Assembly: GCF_019711315.1 (NCBI RefSeq)
Contig: NZ_CP081294.1
Location: 1,550,001-1,614,000 of the forward strand
Direction: 5' to 3'
Length of the DNA stretch: 64,000 bases
Source of the DNA: Qipengyuania gelatinilytica
GTDB taxonomy: Bacteria; Pseudomonadota; Alphaproteobacteria; Sphingomonadales; Sphingomonadaceae
Part shown: positions 35,268 to 43,794 of the stretch, piece by piece
How the letters are laid out: the number at the start of each line of letters is the position of its first letter
Position numbering within the stretch: the first letter of the stretch is position 1
Notes under the pieces: generated by a model
The model's input: only the letters and a program-made list of their open reading frames with translations
Told to the model about the DNA's origin: nothing
Databases searched by the model: none
Program-made: the position numbers and the translations under genes

Positions 35268-35930
35268 TCAGATGGGCTGGTCCCGCAGCATGGCAGGGCA
35301 CTGGACCGCGGCGGCGAGCATCGCGAATTCCCTCAGCGAGAGCGTGTTGTCGAACACCAGGCCAAATTCTGCATCACGGCGCCAGCGCACGGTGGCACGT
35401 GTTTCGGACAGACCTTCCCCGGTTACGATAAGTCGCTGGTCGATCGCGAAAGCCGCGTCGCATTCGACGCGCGCGCCCTGTTGCGACAGGTTGACGGTCG
35501 TTGCCTCGGCCTTGCCCGACAGCGTCGAGATCGTCAGCGGAATCGCCAGGTTGAGGCGAAGCTGGCGCTTGGGGAAGTTCCAGGTCTCGTGGATCAGCTT
35601 TTCCACCTCGACGGGCTTCTCGAACCGATAGCTCGCCTCGAACCCTTCGCGGCGGACCTCGGTGATCTCGTAACTCTCGCCGTTCTGGAGCTCGAGCGCG
35701 AGATTGGTATCGTCGGGAAGTGCGTGGAAGCTGCGGAAGGAGATGCCGGTCGCCGACACGTCCCTGATGACGCAGAGGAACTCGCCCTGCCCGCACACGA
35801 TCTTCGCAGCCCGGATCAGCGAGGTGTAACGCGGCGCCGAGCGCTGCTCGACCGCATCGGCTTCGTTCCTGTCATCCGCGTTCAGCGCAGCGGAATAATC
35901 CATCGTATTTCGTCCCCCAAGATCGGTCAC
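35268..35930 (-). CDS. Tandem PilZ-domain protein (c-di-GMP receptor candidate)
   Basis: The product has 220 residues from ATG 35930 (211 if started at ATG 35903). It contains two PilZ-like units. The first has RSAPR (about residue 30) and DVSATG about 31 residues later. The second has RQLRL (about 130) and NLSQQG. These match the RxxxR and D/NxSxxG signatures that bind cyclic di-GMP, so both units could bind ligand. No effector domain or signal peptide is visible, which suggests a cytoplasmic adaptor. Neighbouring polysaccharide-type genes on the same strand make glycan regulation an attractive idea (inference). Confidence 0.85.
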   Translation of the reverse strand: MTDLGGRNTMDYSAALNADDRNEADAVEQRSAPRYTSLIRAAKIVCGQGEFLCVIRDVSATGISFRSFHALPDDTNLALELQNGESYEITEVRREGFEASYRFEKPVEVEKLIHETWNFPKRQLRLNLAIPLTISTLSGKAEATTVNLSQQGARVECDAAFAIDQRLIVTGEGLSETRATVRWRRDAEFGLVFDNTLSLREFAMLAAAVQCPAMLRDQPI

Positions 35931-36079
35931 GGACGCATTGTCCGCTCGCGATGGTCTTGGCCCAAGTGTCCCTTCGGTTTCGTCTATTATCGGCCTACGG
36001 GTTAATACGAATATAAGATGCCCGTCCCGGCACGGCAGGAGAGCAGGCGGGGCCTGCGACGACTATTGGGGAGAGGGCC

Positions 36080-36164
36080 TGGTGCGGGTGGTGGGACTCG
36101 AACCCACACGTCCAAGGGACAGGGGATTTTAAGTCCCCGGCGTCTACCATTCCGCCACACCCGC
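36080..36164 (-). tRNA. tRNA-Leu (anticodon UAA)
   Basis: On the minus strand the acceptor arms GCGGGTG (36164-36158) and CACCCGC (36090-36084) pair, followed by discriminator A and an encoded CCA (36082-36080). The anticodon stem GGGGA/TCCCC encloses the loop CTTAAAA, giving anticodon TAA for leucine. The long variable arm and 85-nt length are right for a class II tRNA. The T-arm GTGGGTTCGAGTCCCAC is intact. Confidence 0.97.
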
Positions 36165-36235
36165 CTGATCGGCAGGGAGCGTGCCTAGTCACTGATTGGA
36201 TTGGCTGCAATCGCTCAAACGGAGCTCAGGCGCGA

Positions 36236-36517
36236 TTACTTCTCGTTCAGGCGCTCGCGGATTTCCTTGCCCGGCTTGAAATAGGGCACGCGTTTTGCGG
36301 GCACGTCGACCATATCGCCGGTGCGCGGATTGCGGCCCTTGCGGGCTTCGCGTTCACGGGTGGAGAAAGCACCGAAGCCGCGCAATTCGACGCGACCGCC
36401 CTCGGACAGACGCTGGGCGATTTCCTCGAAGAAGATGTCTACGACCTGCTCCACCTCTTCGGCGCGCAGTTCGGGATTGTCTTCAGCAATCGCCGTGAGA
36501 AGTTCGGATCGGATCAT
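36236..36517 (-). CDS. ihfB: Integration host factor beta subunit
   Basis: The 93-residue DNA-bending protein carries the HU/IHF signature [20 protein letters not shown] and the beta-subunit type start [23 protein letters not shown]-alpha and -beta form a heterodimer that bends DNA at specific sites in replication, recombination and sigma-54 transcription. A good GTCAGGAGAG ribosome-binding site lies upstream of ATG 36517. It is transcribed on the same strand as, and upstream of, the tRNA-Leu gene. Confidence 0.94.
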   Translation of the reverse strand: MIRSELLTAIAEDNPELRAEEVEQVVDIFFEEIAQRLSEGGRVELRGFGAFSTREREARKGRNPRTGDMVDVPAKRVPYFKPGKEIRERLNEK

Positions 36518-36667
36518 CTACGCTCTCCTGACTAACGCCTGCGCGGTAGTCAAATACCTTTTATGCGACCCTTACGGGCGTAATCGAGACGACCCCTTGA
36601 ATGGATTTTGTGGCAGAAAACGTGGATTTCTGCAAGCTGTCAGTTACTTGCCGGAAAGCGGCGCCAT

Positions 36668-37009
36668 TCAGGCGTCGGCGAGCAGTTCGGAAGGGGCGAT
36701 TCCAAGCCGGTCCATCCGGGTGCGGATCTCGGGCCACTCTTCCTTCAGGAAAGCCTCGCGCTCCCGCTCGCGCAGCGTGGCCGAGGCGCCCTTCGCCACA
36801 TACATGCCGACACCGCGCTGCACTTCGACAAGGCCGTCGTTCTGGAACTGCTGGTACGCCTTGGCGACGGTCAGCGGATTGGCGCCCTGCTCTGCCGCCA
36901 GTGCGCGTACCGAGGGGAGCATCTCGCCTTCCCGGTACTGTCCGTCGATGATCGCCGCCGCGATCATGTCGCGCAGCTTGAGATAGACGGGCTTGGACTG
37001 GTTGCTCAT
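36668..37009 (-). CDS. Short GntR-family (YhcF-like) transcriptional regulator
   Basis: The 113-residue protein has an N-terminal winged-helix GntR domain (VYLKLRDMIAAAIIDGQYRE, then LPSVRALAAEQGANPLTVAK and YQQFQNDGLVEVQRGVGMYV). Only a short helical tail of about 40 residues follows, so it lacks a large ligand domain. This is the YhcF/YtrA-like class, often autoregulated and linked to transporters. ATG 37009 is chosen at the domain start; a frame to 37078 exists but adds sequence over the putative operator. It is divergent from the POT peptide transporter gene, which it may regulate (inference). Confidence 0.9.
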   Translation of the reverse strand: MSNQSKPVYLKLRDMIAAAIIDGQYREGEMLPSVRALAAEQGANPLTVAKAYQQFQNDGLVEVQRGVGMYVAKGASATLREREREAFLKEEWPEIRTRMDRLGIAPSELLADA

Positions 37010-37027
37010 GGCGAATCCCCGGTTGTC

Positions 37028-37052
37028 GTATAGTGCATCAGTGCCATAATAC
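37028..37052 (-). promoter_or_regulatory. Candidate GntR operator
   Basis: Between the GntR gene and the divergent transporter, GTATxxTG and CAxxATAC form an imperfect inverted repeat with nine bases between, 19 bases before the GntR start. YtrA/YhcF-type regulators usually bind such sites over their own promoter. Confidence 0.35.
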
Positions 37053-37208
37053 AGCGCGGCGCGCAAGGTTCCCGACATTCTCGTGACAGTTGGTCTCGCC
37101 TGTAACTAATGCTTCACATTGCGCGCCAGAGCGCTAGGGTGCGCGCTTCTTCGGGGAGGGGTCGCGCACGAAGCCGGCCTTTCGACAAAACAAGGGATAC
37201 CGGATTCG

Positions 37209-38855
37209 ATGGTAGAAGGCGTCTTCTTCACATTCGACTCAGCGTTCGAAATGTGGACTTTCAGGGTTGCCGTGGTCGCACTGGCAGCATTTCTCATCGG
37301 CGGCGTGGTGCTGATCACCCGCCCGCAGGAAGAGGTTATCGGGCACCCCAAGGGCCTGTTCCTCCTGTTCATGGCCGAAATGTGGGAGCGTTTCTCCTAC
37401 TACGGCATGCGCGCCCTCCTGATTTTCTACCTCATCCAGCACTGGATGTTCGCGGAAGAAAAGGCCTACGTGATCTACGGCGCCTATACCGCGCTCGTAT
37501 ACATTGCGCCGGTTGTGGGCGGCTATCTCGCCGACCAGTATATCGGCCAGCGCAAGGCGGTCCTTTTCGGTGCGGTCCTGCTGACCTTCGGCCACTTCTT
37601 CATGGCATTCGAAGGGTCGGGCGGACAGGCAGATCCGATGATCAACGTCTTCTGGCTCGCTCTCGCCCTCATCATCGTGGGCTCGGGCTTCCTTAAGGCC
37701 AACATCTCGGTCATCGTCGGCCAGCTCTATCCGCGCACCGACGTGCGCCGCGATCCGGCCTATACCATCTTCTACATGGGCATTAACGTCGGTGCGGCGA
37801 CCGCATCGATCATCTGCGGCTATCTCGGCCAGACCTATGGCTGGCAGTACGGCTTCGGTCTCGCCGGCATCGGCATGCTTATCGGCCTGATCTTCTTCGT
37901 CATCGGCAAGCCGCTGCTGCTCGGCCAAGGCGAACCCAAGGACCCGGCCAAGATCAAGGGCGGCAAGGAATACGCCATCTACGGCGCAGGCCTCGCCATG
38001 GTCGCACTGTGCTGGGCGGCAATCCAGTACCAGGAACTCGTCGGTACCGTCCTCGGCGTGTTCGGCGGTGGACTCGTCGCCTACGTCCTGTTCACTGCAG
38101 TGACCAAGCTCGCACCCGAAGAGCGTGACCGCATCTTTGCAGCCATGTTCCTCATCCTGACCTCGATCGTCTTCTGGGCACTGTTCGAGCAGGCAGGTTC
38201 GTCGCTCAACGTGTTCACCGATCGCCATGTCGATACGCAGGGCGTGAACGCATCGATGTTCCAGTCGATCAACGCAATCTACATCGTTCTTCTCGCACCG
38301 CTCTTCGCGATGCTGTGGCAGGGGCTGGCGCGTAAAGGCGCCGAACCCAGCACGCCGATGAAGTTCGGTCTCGCCGTGATCCAGGTGGGTCTCGGCTTCC
38401 TCGTCCTCGTCTGGGGCGCGGAAAGCGTGGGCATCAACGTGCCGACGCCGGTCATCTTCATCTTCCTCATCTACCTGCTGCACACCACCGGCGAGCTCTG
38501 CCTTTCGCCTGTCGGCCTTTCGGCGATGAACCGCCTGAGCCCGGCTCACATGGCCTCGCTCATCATGGGTACCTGGTTCTTCGCCTCGGCCACCGGTAAC
38601 TTCGCAGCCGGCCTGATCGCTGCTGCAACCGGCGGCGAAGGTGTCGGCGAAGAAGCCGGCAAGCAGGTCGTGCTCGACGTCTACTCGACCGTCGGCTGGT
38701 ACGCGATTGCCATCGGTGTCGGCGTCATGGTCGTCAGCCCGCTGATCAAGCGCCTGATGCACCTCGACACGATCAAGGACGATGCGCTCGAAGGTCAGGC
38801 GGAAGCCGGTCTCGAGGCGCAGGAAGCGGGCGTCCACCCGACTTCGCGCAGCTGA
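37209..38855 (+). CDS. Proton-dependent oligopeptide transporter (POT/PTR2 family)
   Basis: The 548-residue, 14-helix-type major facilitator takes up di- and tripeptides with protons. The family signature is clear: FLLFMAEMWERFSYYGMRAL near residue 55, and GGYLADQYIGQRKAVLFG. A later segment with GELCLSPVGLSAMNRLSP matches PTR2 proteins. The chosen start ATG 37209 precedes the first helix (an extra N-terminal membrane segment). An in-frame ATG further upstream at 37119 would overlap the likely promoter. A strong terminator follows at 38913. It lies divergent from a GntR regulator. Confidence 0.93.
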   Translation: MVEGVFFTFDSAFEMWTFRVAVVALAAFLIGGVVLITRPQEEVIGHPKGLFLLFMAEMWERFSYYGMRALLIFYLIQHWMFAEEKAYVIYGAYTALVYIAPVVGGYLADQYIGQRKAVLFGAVLLTFGHFFMAFEGSGGQADPMINVFWLALALIIVGSGFLKANISVIVGQLYPRTDVRRDPAYTIFYMGINVGAATASIICGYLGQTYGWQYGFGLAGIGMLIGLIFFVIGKPLLLGQGEPKDPAKIKGGKEYAIYGAGLAMVALCWAAIQYQELVGTVLGVFGGGLVAYVLFTAVTKLAPEERDRIFAAMFLILTSIVFWALFEQAGSSLNVFTDRHVDTQGVNASMFQSINAIYIVLLAPLFAMLWQGLARKGAEPSTPMKFGLAVIQVGLGFLVLVWGAESVGINVPTPVIFIFLIYLLHTTGELCLSPVGLSAMNRLSPAHMASLIMGTWFFASATGNFAAGLIAAATGGEGVGEEAGKQVVLDVYSTVGWYAIAIGVGVMVVSPLIKRLMHLDTIKDDALEGQAEAGLEAQEAGVHPTSRS

Positions 38856-38912
38856 TAGCGGGCGGGGGATCGTCCGACGGGCGAAATCCCTCGACCAAAT
38901 TGGATTGACCGG

Positions 38913-38950
38913 ACGGGCCGGGGCAGCAATGCTCCGGCCCGTTCACTTTT
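38913..38950 (+). terminator. Rho-independent terminator after the POT transporter
   Basis: ACGGGCCGGGGCA (38913-38925) and TGCTCCGGCCCGT (38930-38942) form a 13-bp stem with one G-U pair and a GCAA loop, followed by TCACTTTT. It separates the transporter from the amidohydrolase operon. Confidence 0.85.
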
Positions 38951-38960
38951 GGGGGACTGC

Positions 38961-40352
38961 ATGAAAAGACTTGCCCCGCTTGCGCTTGCCGCAGGCCTCG
39001 CCGCATGTGCCACCTCGGGCACCGGAAACGAAACCGCCTCAGCGTCCAAGCCGGACAAGGAATGGACCACCCCCACGGGCCAGGACGGTAACGAGCCGTT
39101 CCCCAGCACCTACCGCCCCTATCCCGGACGCCCGACTGCGCTGGTCGGGGCGACCGTATTCGACGGCAAGGGCGGCAGGATCGATAACGGCACGGTCCTG
39201 TTCCGCGACGGCGAAGTCGTGGCGATCGGCGATGCCTCGCTTTCGACCGATGGCTACGACCGCGTCGATGCAGCGGGCAAGTACGTGACGCCGGGCATCA
39301 TCGATATCCACTCGCATCTTGGCGATTATCCCAGTCCGAGCGTCGATGCACATTCGGACGGTAACGAGGCGACCAGCCCGACCACGCCCGAGGTATGGGC
39401 CGAACATTCGATCTGGCCGCAGGACCCCGGCTTCTCCCGCGCGCTCGCCAATGGCGGCGTGACCAGCCTCCAGATCCTGCCCGGCTCTGCGAACCTGATG
39501 GGCGGGCGCAGCTCCACCATCAAGAACGTGCCTGCGCGCACCGTTCAGGGAATGAAGTTCCCCGGCGCGCCCTATGGCTTCAAGATGGCCTGCGGTGAAA
39601 ACCCCAAACGCGTCTATGGCGGCCGCGGGCGCATGCCCTCGACCCGCATGGGCAACTTCGCGGTCAACCGCCAGACCTGGCTCGATGCGCGCGCCTATGC
39701 CGAGGGTGACCGCGAGAAGCGCGACCTTGCCAAGGAAACGCTGGTCGGCGTGCTCGACGGCGATATCCTCGTCCACAACCACTGCTACCGCGCCGACGAA
39801 ATGGCGCTGGTCATGGATATGGCCAAGGAGATGGGCTACAAGGTGTCCGCCTTCCACCACGCGGTCGAGGCCTACAAGATCGGCGATTTGCTGCGCGAAA
39901 ACGGCGTGTGCAGCGCGATCTGGGCCGACTGGTACGGCTTCAAGATGGAAGCTTATGACGGCATCCTCGAAAACGCCGCCTATCTCCAGCGCGAGGACGC
40001 CTGCGTGGTCATCCATTCGGACGATGCGAACGGCATCCAGCGTTTGAACCAAGAAGCGGCCAAGGCACAGGCCGCAGGTCGCCGCGCCGGGATCGATATC
40101 CCCGATGCGACGGTGATTTCGTGGATCACCCTCAACCCCGCCAAGGCGATGGGCATCGACGCGATGACCGGCAGCCTCGAACCGGGCAAGATGGCCGATG
40201 TCGTGTTGTGGAACGGCGATCCACTATCCGTCTATTCGCGGCCCGAGAAGGTCTGGATCGATGGTGCGCTGATGTACGATTCCATGGACCGCAAGCGCCG
40301 TCCGGTGAGCGATTTCGAGCTCGGCCAGCCCGGTGAAGGAGATGTGAAATGA
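38961..40352 (+). CDS. Amidohydrolase-superfamily lipoprotein (metal ligands intact)
   Basis: The 463-residue product starts with a lipoprotein signal (MKRLAPLALAAGLAAC, lipobox LAAC). The amidohydrolase fold follows: GGRIDNGTVLFRDGEVVAIG, VTPGIIDIHSHLGDY with the metal-binding HxH (His117, His119), LVHNHCYRADEMALVM, VSAFHHAVEAYKI, VIHSDDANGIQRLNQEA and the C-terminal LEPGKMADVVLWNGDPLSVY. It resembles imidazolonepropionase/prolidase-like envelope amidohydrolases; the substrate is not known. A GGGGGAC ribosome-binding site precedes ATG 38961. It overlaps by four bases (ATGA) a paralogue lacking the HxH motif, so the two products probably form a complex. Confidence 0.9.
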   Translation: MKRLAPLALAAGLAACATSGTGNETASASKPDKEWTTPTGQDGNEPFPSTYRPYPGRPTALVGATVFDGKGGRIDNGTVLFRDGEVVAIGDASLSTDGYDRVDAAGKYVTPGIIDIHSHLGDYPSPSVDAHSDGNEATSPTTPEVWAEHSIWPQDPGFSRALANGGVTSLQILPGSANLMGGRSSTIKNVPARTVQGMKFPGAPYGFKMACGENPKRVYGGRGRMPSTRMGNFAVNRQTWLDARAYAEGDREKRDLAKETLVGVLDGDILVHNHCYRADEMALVMDMAKEMGYKVSAFHHAVEAYKIGDLLRENGVCSAIWADWYGFKMEAYDGILENAAYLQREDACVVIHSDDANGIQRLNQEAAKAQAAGRRAGIDIPDATVISWITLNPAKAMGIDAMTGSLEPGKMADVVLWNGDPLSVYSRPEKVWIDGALMYDSMDRKRRPVSDFELGQPGEGDVK

Positions 40353-41641
40353 AGCGCCTCCTCGCACTTGCCGCCAGCGCAATCGCGCTTTCCGCCTCAC
40401 CGCTTTCCGCGCAGGATTTCGTCATCGCCAACGCGACGCTGGCAACCGGTGACGGCAGCGAACCGATCGAAAACGGTGTCGTGATCGTCGATGACGGCAA
40501 GGTCGTTTACGCCGGGCCGATGTCGGGCGCAGGCTCCTTCGAAACCGACAGCGTCACCGATGTGAAGGGTGCCTGGGTAACGCCCGGCCTCTTCGCCACG
40601 GTCACCACGCTCGGCCTGTGGGATGTGGGCGCGGTGAGCGAATCGAACGATACGCGCGCCGGGGGTTCGCCCTTCAATGCCGCGCTCGACGTGTCGCGGG
40701 CGATCAATCCGGATTCGCAGCATATCAAGATCCACCGCGCTGCCGGGGTGACCCGCGCCGCGACGGTGCTGACCAATACCGGTTCGATCTTCGGCGGACA
40801 GGGCACGGTGATCGACCTCGGCGCCGATGCCGATCCGGTCACCACGCCGCGCGCTTTCCAGGTCGTGCACCTCGGCGAGAACGGGGCACGCCTTGCAGGC
40901 GGGAGCCGCGCTGCAACCTATGCCGAATTCGCCAATGCGCTGCGCGAGGCCCGCGATTTCGCCAATGGCCGCTGGGATGCGGAGAGCGCGATGCTCACCC
41001 GCGCCGATGCAGAGGCCCTGGTACCGGTCGTGAACGGCCGGCAGAAACTCTATGTCGCGGTCGAGCGTGCCTCGGATATCCGCGCCGTGCTTGGTCTCAT
41101 GCGCGAGTATCGCTCGCTCGATCTGGTGCTGGTCGGCGCAAGCGAGGGCTGGCTGGTCGCTGACGAGATCGCAGCCGCCGGTGTCCCCGTGATTGCCGAT
41201 GGCCTCGACGATCTGCCGCGCAGCTTCGAAGAGCTCGCCAGCACCCAATCGAACGTCGGCCGCATGGCAGCAGCGGGCGTGAAGGTGGCGATCAATGCTT
41301 CCGCGATGGAGAACCCGCGCAACCTCAACCAGTATGCCGGAAACCTCGTCGCGCTTACCCGCGTGCCCGGGGCCGGCGGATTGAGCTGGGGGCAGGCCTT
41401 CGCCGCGATCAGCTCGGTCCCGGCCGAGATCAGCCGGCTGGGTGGCCGCGCAGGATCGCTCGTGCCGGGTGCCGCTGGCGATATCGTGATCTGGGACGGC
41501 GATCCGCTTGAGGTCGGCTCGGTCCCGACGCAGGTCTATATCGACGGGGTTGCGCAACCGCTCGAAAACCATCAGAGCCGCCTGCGCGATCGCTACCGCG
41601 ACCTCGACGAGAGCGACCTGCCCAAGGCATTCGACTGGTAA
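40349..41641 (+). CDS. Amidohydrolase-like exported protein lacking the HxH metal motif
   Basis: The 430-residue product has a Sec signal (MKRLLALAASAIALSASPLSAQ) and the same fold as its upstream neighbour, from NATLATGDGSEPIENGVVIV through to VPGAAGDIVIWDGDPLEVGS. At the place where active enzymes have HxH it reads TPGLFATVTTLGLWDVGAV, so the first two metal ligands are missing. It may be a non-catalytic partner of the upstream amidohydrolase, in whose operon it overlaps by four bases. Alternatively it may use a different metal arrangement. It looks full-length and undisrupted, so decay is unlikely. Confidence 0.85.
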   Translation: MKRLLALAASAIALSASPLSAQDFVIANATLATGDGSEPIENGVVIVDDGKVVYAGPMSGAGSFETDSVTDVKGAWVTPGLFATVTTLGLWDVGAVSESNDTRAGGSPFNAALDVSRAINPDSQHIKIHRAAGVTRAATVLTNTGSIFGGQGTVIDLGADADPVTTPRAFQVVHLGENGARLAGGSRAATYAEFANALREARDFANGRWDAESAMLTRADAEALVPVVNGRQKLYVAVERASDIRAVLGLMREYRSLDLVLVGASEGWLVADEIAAAGVPVIADGLDDLPRSFEELASTQSNVGRMAAAGVKVAINASAMENPRNLNQYAGNLVALTRVPGAGGLSWGQAFAAISSVPAEISRLGGRAGSLVPGAAGDIVIWDGDPLEVGSVPTQVYIDGVAQPLENHQSRLRDRYRDLDESDLPKAFDW

Positions 41642-41655
41642 GGACCGACATACCG

Positions 41656-42150
41656 ATGCGTTCGATGATACTCGCCCTCCTGGCGGCCTTTGCAGCTGTC
41701 GGTTTCCAGGCCGTTACCGCGCAGGACGAAAGCGGGCCAGACCGTTCGCAGGACCTTGCGTGGATGAACGCGCAGCAAGCCTATCTCGCCGGCCTCAAGG
41801 CAGAAGACGGCTGGTATTCGATGGATGGCGGACTGCGCTGGCGATATCTCGAATATGCCGGATCGGACGAGAAGCCGAGCATCGCCGACAGGGTGACCGT
41901 GCATTACGCGGGCACCTTCATCGACGGCGAGACCTTCGATTCCAGCTTCGACCGGGGCGAGCCGGCGACCTTCCCGCTGGGCCGCCTTATCAAGGCGTGG
42001 CAGATGGCGATCCCGCAGATGGGCGTCGGCGACACGATCGAGATCGCGGCGCCGGCGGACCTCGCCTATGGTCCCAGGGGCAAGGGGTCGATCCCGGGCG
42101 GGGCCACGCTGCTGTTCAAGGTCAAGCTGATCGGCATCGAAAGCAACTGA
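41656..42150 (+). CDS. FKBP-type peptidyl-prolyl cis-trans isomerase, exported
   Basis: The 164-residue protein has a signal peptide (MRSMILALLAAFAAVGFQAV, cleavage near TAQ) and a complete FKBP domain. The signature residues are VTVHYAGTFIDGETFDSSFD, FPLGRLIKAWQMAIPQMGVG and AYGPRGKGSIPGGATLLFKV. It catalyses proline isomerisation during folding of envelope proteins. It follows the amidohydrolase pair after 14 bases and may fold those exported proteins (inference). The domain runs to the end with no extra TPR module. Confidence 0.93.
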   Translation: MRSMILALLAAFAAVGFQAVTAQDESGPDRSQDLAWMNAQQAYLAGLKAEDGWYSMDGGLRWRYLEYAGSDEKPSIADRVTVHYAGTFIDGETFDSSFDRGEPATFPLGRLIKAWQMAIPQMGVGDTIEIAAPADLAYGPRGKGSIPGGATLLFKVKLIGIESN

Positions 42151-42205
42151 ACGACATTTGCCGTCCGGGCGGCGTGTGATAGCTTTCCTCTACCGGGAGG
42201 GACCT

Positions 42206-42889
42206 ATGACACCTTTGCTTGCGCTTCTTGCTGCTTCGATTGCCTTTGTCGGCACGCATTTCGCCCTGTCGCACCCGCTGAGAGCGCCGATCGTCTCCAA
42301 GCTGGGCGAGAACGGGTTCCGCGGCGTCTATTCACTGGTCGCGCTGGCGACCTTCGTCTGGGTGGTCATGAGCTTCCGCGCGGTTGGGCCGGGCGGTGCG
42401 CCCTTGTGGAACGGGATGGGCGACGGTGTCTGGATCGCGGCGACCATAATCATGCTTGTCGCTTCGGTGCTCTTGGCAGGCTCCTTCATCCGCAATCCGG
42501 CGATGCCCGCGCCGGGAGCTGAAAAGCTTGCTGCACAGGACCCCCATGGCGTCTTCAATATTACCCGCCATCCGATGATGTGGTCCTTTGCCCTTTGGGC
42601 AGCAGTACATATCCTGCTCAGCCCCACACCGCGCCAGTTCATTCTTGCCGGCGCGGTCGGCTTCCTCGCCCTGGTCGGCGCGCATATGCAGGACCGCAAG
42701 AAGGAGGTTCTGATGGGCGATGCCTGGGCGGGCTGGGAAGCGAAGACCAGCTACTGGCCGCGCTTCGGCGCGCTCCTGAAAGCCGGACCTGCGGCGTGGA
42801 TCGGCGGCATTGTGATCTGGCTTCTGGCGACTTTCGGCCACATCCATGCCAACGGCATTCCCGCAGGCATCTGGCGCTGGGTCGGCTAG
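42206..42889 (+). CDS. nnrU: NnrU-family membrane protein
   Basis: The 227-residue integral membrane protein begins THFALSHPLRAPIVSKLGENGF and contains GVFNITRHPMMWSFALWAAV, the two signatures of the NnrU family. NnrU was first linked to nitrite/nitric-oxide reduction, and relatives include the isoprenylcysteine methyltransferase-like proteins; function outside denitrifiers is uncertain. No denitrification genes lie nearby. ATG 42206 has a GGGAGG ribosome-binding site seven bases upstream; a frame to 42158 without that support is rejected. Confidence 0.88.
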   Translation: MTPLLALLAASIAFVGTHFALSHPLRAPIVSKLGENGFRGVYSLVALATFVWVVMSFRAVGPGGAPLWNGMGDGVWIAATIIMLVASVLLAGSFIRNPAMPAPGAEKLAAQDPHGVFNITRHPMMWSFALWAAVHILLSPTPRQFILAGAVGFLALVGAHMQDRKKEVLMGDAWAGWEAKTSYWPRFGALLKAGPAAWIGGIVIWLLATFGHIHANGIPAGIWRWVG

Positions 42890-42996
42890 CTCAGGGGCGG
42901 TGTTTCGCCACGCGATTGTCCCGGCTACCGAAGCCAAAATCCCCGCGAACAGGGTCGCTCAGAGCCAATCGGGCATGCCCGGAACCGCGCCCGACC

Positions 42997-43794
42997 CTAT
43001 CGCCCGGTGAACTTCGGCGCGCGCTTTTCGATCAATGCGTCGACACCTTCCATGTGATCCTGCGTCGAGTGCATCAGCGCCTGCGCATTGGCTGCCATCT
43101 CCAGCGCGGCGTCATAGGAGGTCGAGCGCCCCTGGCGCATCAGGTTCTTCGCCTGACGCAGGGCATGCGGAGGCATCGCAGCAACCTTGGCGGCGAGCGC
43201 ATTGGCCTCTTCGAGCAGCGCATCATGCCCGACCACACGGCTGACCAGCCCCCATTCGAGCGCGGTCGGCGCGTCAATCACATCGCCGGTGTAGAATAGC
43301 TCCGCCGCGCGCGCTTCGCCGATGATGCGCGGCAGAATCCACGTGCCGCCATCTCCCGGAATGATGCCCAGCTTGAGGAAGGTGACGCCGAACTTGGCCT
43401 TGTCGCTCGCAATCCGCATATCGGCGAGGCAGGCGAGGTCGCAGCCAAGTCCGATGGCCGGGCCATTGACCGCCGCGATCAGGGGCACCCGCAGTGAATA
43501 GAGCGCGCGCAGGATCTTGTGGATGTTGTTGCGATAGCCATCGGCGATCTCGGGTGCGGTGCCGCCGAAATTGCCGGTCTTCTCCTTCATCGCCTTGATG
43601 TCGCCACCGGCAGAGAAAGCGCGCCCGGCCCCTGTCAGGATCACGCAGCGCACACCCATGTCGGCGTTGATCGCATCGCAGGCCGCCGCAAATGCATCCC
43701 CGTCACCGGCAGCCCCGAGCGGGTTCATGCTGTCCGGGCGGTTCAGCGTGAGGGTCGTAACATGTTCGGCAGTGTCGATGGTCAGGAGGGTCAT
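42997..43794 (-). CDS. Enoyl-CoA hydratase/isomerase family protein
   Basis: The 265-residue crotonase-fold protein shows LNRPDSMNPLGAAG, AGRAFSAGGDIKAM (oxyanion hole), and VNGPAIGLGCDLACLADMRI. Where many hydratases have two catalytic Glu residues, the second region reads FLKLGIIPGDGGTWILPRII, as in hydratases acting in beta-oxidation or related CoA pathways. The specific substrate is unknown. Its ATG overlaps the stop of the upstream alpha/beta hydrolase by four bases. It is the third and last gene of the dxs run. Confidence 0.9.
   Translation of the reverse strand: MTLLTIDTAEHVTTLTLNRPDSMNPLGAAGDGDAFAAACDAINADMGVRCVILTGAGRAFSAGGDIKAMKEKTGNFGGTAPEIADGYRNNIHKILRALYSLRVPLIAAVNGPAIGLGCDLACLADMRIASDKAKFGVTFLKLGIIPGDGGTWILPRIIGEARAAELFYTGDVIDAPTALEWGLVSRVVGHDALLEEANALAAKVAAMPPHALRQAKNLMRQGRSTSYDAALEMAANAQALMHSTQDHMEGVDALIEKRAPKFTGR

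Noticed and set aside
36166..36235. Possible tRNA-Leu promoter (TTGCAG region)
   Set aside because: No convincing -10 partner at the right spacing.
42890..42996. Terminator between convergent nnrU and enoyl-CoA hydratase genes
   Set aside because: Only a short imperfect stem and no T-tract.
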